Shown here piece by piece: positions 1-3,029 of a DNA stretch of 5,647 nt. A program made the position numbers and the translations under genes. Source of the DNA: an uncultured Collinsella sp. (lineage in GTDB: Bacteria; Actinomycetota; Coriobacteriia; Coriobacteriales; Coriobacteriaceae); NCBI GenBank assembly GCA_905208975.1, contig CAJLRE010000091.1, forward strand, positions 1-5,647, read 5' to 3'. The notes beneath the pieces are model-generated. The model was not told where the DNA came from, searched no databases, and saw only the letters and a program-made list of their open reading frames with translations. The first letter of the stretch is position 1, and each line of letters begins with the position of its first letter.

Positions 1-17
1 CAGAATGGTCAGTGGTA

Positions 18-572
18 ATGGCTGAGTTCCCGAGCGTTACCGTCGATCTTTCCGAGCAGCTCGAGTTTCCCGGAGACTCGTACCCGCTGACCGGTAAGGT
101 CGATGTTGCCACCTATACGGTGGGCGAGAAGGAGTACCAGCTGCAGAACGGCATTGACTACGATGTGGTCTTTACCAATGCCGGCACCGGTGTTCTGCTT
201 ACGGGCATGGTCCGCGCGCATGCAACCGGTGAGTGCGACCGTTGCCTGGAGCCCGCTTCGTTTGATATTGCCGGTGAGATCGAGGAATTCTATCTCTTTA
301 ACGAGCCCGAGGACCCCGAGGCCTACGAAGATGGCTACGAGCTGCTGGGCGAGCATCGCATCGTCGATCTGGGTGAGCCCATCAACGACGCGGTCGTCAT
401 GGATACGCCGTTCGTTGTCCTGTGCAAGCCAGATTGTCGCGGCCTATGCCCCACTTGCGGCATCAATCTCAACGTCGAGCAATGCGATTGCGCCGCTCAG
501 GCAGAGGCCGAATGGGCCGCTGCCACGGAAAATCCATTTGCAGCATTGAAGAATCTCAAGCTTGACGAGTAA
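18..572 (+). CDS. yceD: YceD family protein (DUF177), large-subunit rRNA accumulation protein
   Basis: The 184-residue product matches the DUF177/YceD family, whose members lie just before rpmF in many bacteria and affect 23S rRNA accumulation; the biochemical mechanism is unsettled. Visible hallmarks are a first cysteine pair in GECDRCLEP (C73, C76), an acidic middle section (about 86-112), the family signature CKPDCRGLCPTCGINLN (C136, C140, C144, C147), a further C156/C158 pair, and the usual C-terminal NPFAALKNL. The cysteine clusters suggest metal binding, which is inference. Length is normal for the family. The ATG at 18 is chosen because it gives the expected N-terminus (MAEFPSVTVDL), but no good Shine-Dalgarno sequence is visible. 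A GTG at 12 is also in frame, and the frame stays open to the left edge, so the true start could be upstream. The gene lies 64 bases before rpmF, the expected partner. Confidence 0.9.
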   Translation: MAEFPSVTVDLSEQLEFPGDSYPLTGKVDVATYTVGEKEYQLQNGIDYDVVFTNAGTGVLLTGMVRAHATGECDRCLEPASFDIAGEIEEFYLFNEPEDPEAYEDGYELLGEHRIVDLGEPINDAVVMDTPFVVLCKPDCRGLCPTCGINLNVEQCDCAAQAEAEWAAATENPFAALKNLKLDE

Positions 573-574
573 AA

Positions 575-593
575 CTGTGGTAGTATCGCTACT
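575..593 (+). promoter_or_regulatory. possible extended -10 promoter for rpmF
   Basis: The yceD-rpmF gap contains TG-G-TAGTAT (TG at 578-579, hexamer 581-586), which fits an extended -10 element. TTGACG at 562-567 looks like a -35 box but is only 13 bases from the hexamer, too close for a normal pair, and it is also the end of the yceD coding sequence. This is a weak pattern match. It would give rpmF its own start inside the operon. Confidence 0.25.
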
Positions 594-636
594 TGCGCGT
601 AATCGCCACACTGGATAGTTCATAAGGAAGGTCACT

Positions 637-816
637 ATGCCCGTACCTAAACAAAAGCAGGGTCGTATCCGCACTCACACCCGCCGTTCCGCCAACATGA
701 AGATCTCGGCTGCGGCTCAGTCCACGTGCCCCCGTTGCGGTGCTGTCAAGCTCCCGCACCACGTGTGCCCCAGCTGCGGTTTCTACAAGGACCGCGAGGT
801 TATCGTTACCGAGTAA
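637..816 (+). CDS. rpmF: 50S ribosomal protein L32 (bL32), zinc-finger form
   Basis: This is a complete 59-residue gene. The protein starts MPVPKQKQGR, the basic N-terminus of bL32 (family consensus MAVPKxKxS), followed by an Arg/His-rich stretch RIRTHTRRSANMK. A four-cysteine zinc ribbon then follows: CPRC (C31, C34) and CPSC (C44, C47), ending FYKDREVIV as in the family. Having all four cysteines makes it the zinc-binding (C+) type rather than a zinc-independent paralogue. bL32 is a late-assembling protein of the large ribosomal subunit near the peptidyl transferase region. A strong Shine-Dalgarno sequence, AAGGAAGG at 624-631, lies 5 bases before the ATG. It follows yceD as in many bacteria and is followed by a terminator-like hairpin before plsX. 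Confidence 0.97.
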   Translation: MPVPKQKQGRIRTHTRRSANMKISAAAQSTCPRCGAVKLPHHVCPSCGFYKDREVIVTE

Positions 817-819
817 CTG

Positions 820-825
820 TATACT
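820..825 (+). promoter_or_regulatory. possible -10 element downstream of rpmF
   Basis: TATACT at 820-825 resembles a -10 hexamer and sits just after the rpmF stop codon. No convincing -35 box is found 16-18 bases upstream, inside the end of rpmF. If active, transcription would start near 831-833 and immediately meet the palindrome at 840-853 and the hairpin at 857-883. This is only a weak motif match. Confidence 0.25.
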
Positions 826-839
826 CTGGATGCGATGCC

Positions 840-853
840 GTTCCAACTGGAAC
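840..853. repeat. short inverted repeat GTTCCA-AC-TGGAAC
   Basis: Two perfect 6-base arms (840-845 and 848-853) flank a 2-base centre in the non-coding gap between rpmF and plsX. The symmetry and the position just downstream of a -10-like hexamer would suit a dimeric repressor, but it does not match the FapR operator of Firmicutes that I know. It could also be chance. Confidence 0.35.
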
Positions 854-856
854 CAC

Positions 857-888
857 AATGGCCGGCTCAATGAGTCGGCCATTTTTGT
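857..888 (+). terminator. Rho-independent terminator or attenuator between rpmF and plsX
   Basis: Bases 857-868 pair with 872-883 to give a 12-bp stem with a single G-T wobble (G865-T875) and a 3-base loop (869-871). The downstream arm runs directly into a T tract (882-886, then GT). This is the classic form of an intrinsic terminator. It follows the rpmF stop by 40 bases and ends a few bases before the plsX ribosome binding site. It probably ends or thins transcription from yceD-rpmF before the lipid genes. The T tract is only five long, so read-through is likely. Confidence 0.75.
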
Positions 889-890
889 AT

Positions 891-896
891 AAGGAG
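891..896 (+). promoter_or_regulatory. ribosome binding site deciding the plsX start
   Basis: AAGGAG ends 7 bases before the ATG at 904, an ideal spacing, but only 1 base before the in-frame ATG at 898. The later ATG is therefore the start. The site lies outside the preceding hairpin and should remain accessible. Confidence 0.85.
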
Positions 897-903
897 CATG
901 TAT

Positions 904-1923
904 ATGAGTAACGTTCGCGTTTGTGTAGACGTTGTGGGCGGAGACGAGAAGCCTCAGGTTGTCCTCGACGGTATCGAGGCGGCGCTTGCGGCTGATCCCG
1001 ATATCGAGGTCTTGGCCGTCGGTCCCGCAGAGATCGTGAACCCCTTTGCCGCGGCTCACGCTCGCGTTGAGGCCTTGGAGGCGCCCGATGTCATCGCCAT
1101 GGATGACGATCCCATTCGAGCCGTGATGACCAAGCGCAAGTCCTCGGTCGTACTTGCCTGCCGCGCTATCAAGAAGGGTAACGCGGATGCGTTCTTCTCT
1201 GCCGGCTCCACTGGCGCCATGACCGCTGCCGCTACCGCCTACGTGACGCCATTTAGGTATCAGGCCGAGGGCAAGAAGCAGCCGGTCCGTCCGTGCCTCA
1301 CCAATGCACTGCCCAACCGCGCCGGCGGCCTGACGGTCCTGTGCGACATGGGCGCCAACCCCGATGTCGAGGTCGACGACATGGTGCGTTTTGCCCAGAT
1401 GGGTAGTGCCTATGCGCGCGTCGTCCTGGGCATTGAGCATCCCCGCGTCGGTCTGCTTGCCAACGGCACCGAGGACGAGAAGGGCTCCAACTTCACCAAG
1501 TCGTGCTTCCCGGCCATGAAGGCCGCTGTTCCCGGTTTTGTGGGCAACTGCGAGGGCACCGATCTTACGTCGGGCAATTTTGACGTCGTGGTCGCCGACG
1601 GCATGTCGGGCAACATCGCACTCAAGGCCACCGAGGGCGCTGCCAAGTTTTTGCTGCAGGAGCTCAAGGGTGTCTTTATGTCTTCGCTCGGCACCAAGAT
1701 TGCCGCGCTGCTCATAAAAAAGCAGATGCGCGAGATCAAGGCAAAGCTCTCGGGTGATGCTAAGGGTGGCGCGATTCTTTTGGGCCTGCGTGGCGTAGTG
1801 CTGATCGGCCATGGTGCCACCTCAGTCGAGGCCGTCAAAAACGGTACGCTCGCCGCGGCGGAGGCCGTGCGCGCCGGGCTTGTCGAGAACGTCGCCAACT
1901 CTATGGACGGCATCGTTTTGTAG
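904..1923 (+). CDS. plsX: phosphate acyltransferase PlsX (acyl-ACP:phosphate acyltransferase)
   Basis: PlsX converts acyl-ACP and phosphate to acyl-phosphate, the donor used by PlsY to start phosphatidic acid synthesis; it is a peripheral membrane enzyme in bacteria. The 339-residue length is typical. Family blocks appear in order: VDVVGGDEKP near the N-terminus (residues 8-17, family DxMGGDxxP), SAGSTGA (99-105), CDMGANPD (147-154), RVGLLANGTEDEKG (181-194), EGTDLTSGNFDVVV with DGMSGNIALK (217-241), and GGAILLGLRG with GHGAT (288-306). Small departures from the common consensus are VV in place of AM before GGD, and ANGTE where NIGEE is usual. The start is ATG 904 because of the ribosome binding site at 891-896. 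It follows rpmF as in many bacteria and is followed by acpP, its substrate carrier. Confidence 0.97.
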   Translation: MSNVRVCVDVVGGDEKPQVVLDGIEAALAADPDIEVLAVGPAEIVNPFAAAHARVEALEAPDVIAMDDDPIRAVMTKRKSSVVLACRAIKKGNADAFFSAGSTGAMTAAATAYVTPFRYQAEGKKQPVRPCLTNALPNRAGGLTVLCDMGANPDVEVDDMVRFAQMGSAYARVVLGIEHPRVGLLANGTEDEKGSNFTKSCFPAMKAAVPGFVGNCEGTDLTSGNFDVVVADGMSGNIALKATEGAAKFLLQELKGVFMSSLGTKIAALLIKKQMREIKAKLSGDAKGGAILLGLRGVVLIGHGATSVEAVKNGTLAAAEAVRAGLVENVANSMDGIVL

Positions 1924-1965
1924 GAGCGAGTTAGGGCGCTGTTATGTGCCTCGCGGCCTGCGTCG

Positions 1966-1976
1966 TGGGGTAGAAT
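1966..1976 (+). promoter_or_regulatory. possible -10 region of an acpP-rnc-smc promoter
   Basis: TAGAAT at 1971-1976, preceded by TGGGG, resembles a -10 hexamer and lies in the 124-base gap between plsX and acpP. No clear -35 box is seen 16-18 bases upstream (around 1947-1954). The long gap, against 3 and 10 bases further downstream, supports a regulatory function here, but the element itself is only a weak match. Confidence 0.3.
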
Positions 1977-1989
1977 CAAAACCGTGTCT

Positions 1990-2011
1990 TGGCGCTGCGC
2001 TTGCGGCGCCA
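1990..2011 (+). other. GC-rich stem-loop in the acpP leader
   Basis: Bases 1990-1998 pair with 2003-2011 (nine pairs including one G-T wobble, loop 1999-2002). No T tract follows, so this is not an intrinsic terminator. The arm 1992-1997 (GCGCTG) can instead pair with 2010-2015 (CAGCGC), giving a competing fold. It sits 36 bases before the acpP ATG and does not cover its ribosome binding site. It could stabilise the mRNA 5' end or be incidental to a GC-rich sequence. Confidence 0.45.
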
Positions 2012-2047
2012 GCGCGTTGATGTTCACGCAATACGAGAGGAAGCGCT

Positions 2048-2290
2048 ATGGACCGCTCCGAAATCTTCGATAAGATCGCCGAAGTTGCCGCCGATGTGCT
2101 GGGTGTCGACGTTGCTGAGATTAGCGACGAGACCACCTTCGACGATCTCGATGCCGATTCGCTCGAGCGTCTGCAGTTGGTGACGGCCATCGAGGACGAG
2201 TTCGACCTCGAGATCGATGACGAGACCCTGCTGTCGCTCAACTCTGTCGCCGACGCTGTCGACGCTATTGAAAACGCCAAGGAGGCCTAA
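2048..2290 (+). CDS. acpP: acyl carrier protein
   Basis: An 80-residue acidic protein with the four-helix ACP pattern. The 4'-phosphopantetheine attachment site is DSL at residues 37-39 (Ser38), within FDDLDADSLERLQLV; the preceding IFDKIAEVAADVLGV and the following IEDEFDLEIDDE are typical ACP helices I and II-III. ACP carries growing acyl chains in fatty acid synthesis and supplies PlsX. AGAGGA at 2036-2041 is the ribosome binding site, 6 bases before the ATG. Odd points: the residue two before the serine is Ala preceded by Asp where most ACPs have Gly-Ala (GADSL), and the Glu five residues after the serine (E41 of E. coli ACP, in VELV) is Gln43 here. Its place between plsX and rnc supports a housekeeping ACP, though a specialised carrier cannot be excluded. 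Confidence 0.93.
   Translation: MDRSEIFDKIAEVAADVLGVDVAEISDETTFDDLDADSLERLQLVTAIEDEFDLEIDDETLLSLNSVADAVDAIENAKEA
2279..2285 (+). promoter_or_regulatory. ribosome binding site for rnc inside the end of acpP
   Basis: AAGGAGG is a full-length Shine-Dalgarno sequence located in the last codons of acpP, 8 bases before the TTG at 2294. It fixes the rare TTG start of rnc and links its translation to ribosomes finishing acpP. Confidence 0.85.
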
Positions 2291-2293
2291 GTC

Positions 2294-3019
2294 TTGGCTT
2301 TATCTCAACGACTCGCGCGCGCCCAGGAAATCCTGGGCCACGAGTTCAATAACAAGGTGCTGCTGCGCGCGGCGCTCACGCACCCCTCTGCCGTGGAAGG
2401 TCAGCCCGTCTCGGCGAGCTATGAGCGTCTTGAGTTTTTGGGCGATTCCATTTTGGGCGCCGTGGTCGCACGCTCCCTGTTTGAGTCCTATCCGGAGTTT
2501 GACGAGGGCAAGCTCACACGTCTGAAGGTCTCCCTTGTCTCGGGCGCCACGCTGTCCGAGGTGTCTCACGAGCTGGGTATCGATGACATCATCATCTTTG
2601 GTGCCTCCGAGACCGGTACCGGCGCGCGCGGCCTGCACTCGGCGCTCGAGAACGTCTACGAGTCGCTCGTGGGCGCGCTGTATCTGGATGCCGGCTGGGA
2701 TGCCGCGGCGGAGTTTATCCACCGTACGCTCAAGCCGCATTTGGCTTCCGAGCGTGCCGAGCATCCTGCAAACCCCAAGTCGTTTTTGCAGGAGTGCGTG
2801 CAAGCCGACGGTCACGAACCCCCGGCGTATAAGCTCGTTGGCTCCGAGGGCCCGGCGCATGCGCCTACCTTTACCGCCGTGGTGTTGATCGATGGCATTC
2901 GCCAGGGTCGCGGCTCCGGCTCCTCAAAGAAGGAAGCCGAGGGAGCCGCTGCACTCGAGGCACTTGACCGCATGGGCTATACCACCAACGGCGTGATTCT
3001 CAACAAGAAGCCTGTTTAA
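2294..3019 (+). CDS. rnc: ribonuclease III
   Basis: RNase III cleaves double-stranded RNA, including rRNA precursors, as a homodimer. The 241-residue protein has the usual two domains. The endonuclease domain (about 5-150) contains the signature ERLEFLGDS (E44, E47, D51), EGKLTRL with E72, and NVYESLVGALYLDAG with E123. A double-stranded RNA-binding domain follows at about 158-228 (NPKSFLQECVQ... ending with the conserved GSGSSKKEAEGAAALEAL). By alignment by eye with E. coli (E38, E41, D45, E65, D114, E117), all active-site acids are present except D114, which is Asn120 here. The start is TTG at 2294, supported by the strong ribosome binding site and by the conserved N-terminal region; no ATG lies between it and the catalytic motif. 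Only 3 bases separate it from acpP, and smc follows after 10 bases. Confidence 0.96.
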   Translation: MALSQRLARAQEILGHEFNNKVLLRAALTHPSAVEGQPVSASYERLEFLGDSILGAVVARSLFESYPEFDEGKLTRLKVSLVSGATLSEVSHELGIDDIIIFGASETGTGARGLHSALENVYESLVGALYLDAGWDAAAEFIHRTLKPHLASERAEHPANPKSFLQECVQADGHEPPAYKLVGSEGPAHAPTFTAVVLIDGIRQGRGSGSSKKEAEGAAALEALDRMGYTTNGVILNKKPV

Positions 3020-3021
3020 GC

Positions 3022-3027
3022 GAGGAA
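3022..3027 (+). promoter_or_regulatory. ribosome binding site for smc, close-spaced
   Basis: GAGGAA lies in the 10-base gap after the rnc stop. Its end is only 2 bases from the GTG at 3030, tighter than the usual 5-9. With a GTG start, this suggests moderate initiation, possibly helped by ribosomes finishing rnc. Confidence 0.6.
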
Positions 3028-3029
3028 CC

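Noticed and set aside
562..586. TTGACG and TAGTAT as a standard -35/-10 pair
   Set aside because: The spacing is 13 bases, well below 16-18, and TTGACG is part of the last yceD codons. Only the extended -10 reading was kept, at low confidence.
830..892. A 20-codon open frame starting ATGCGATGC between rpmF and plsX, as a possible leader peptide
   Set aside because: No ribosome binding site precedes it, it runs through the terminator stem, and it shows no run of one amino acid codon of the kind used in attenuation.
898..903. ATG at 898 as the plsX start
   Set aside because: It is only 1 base from the AAGGAG sequence, while the ATG at 904 has ideal spacing and gives the expected short N-terminus before the GGD motif.
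589..1812. A 407-codon open frame on the minus strand opposite rpmF and plsX
   Set aside because: It covers two well-supported plus-strand genes and a terminator. Its translation shows no family motifs, and codon bias fits the plus strand.
1990..2011. The stem-loop as a terminator of plsX
   Set aside because: No T tract follows the stem, and the next bases are GC-rich.
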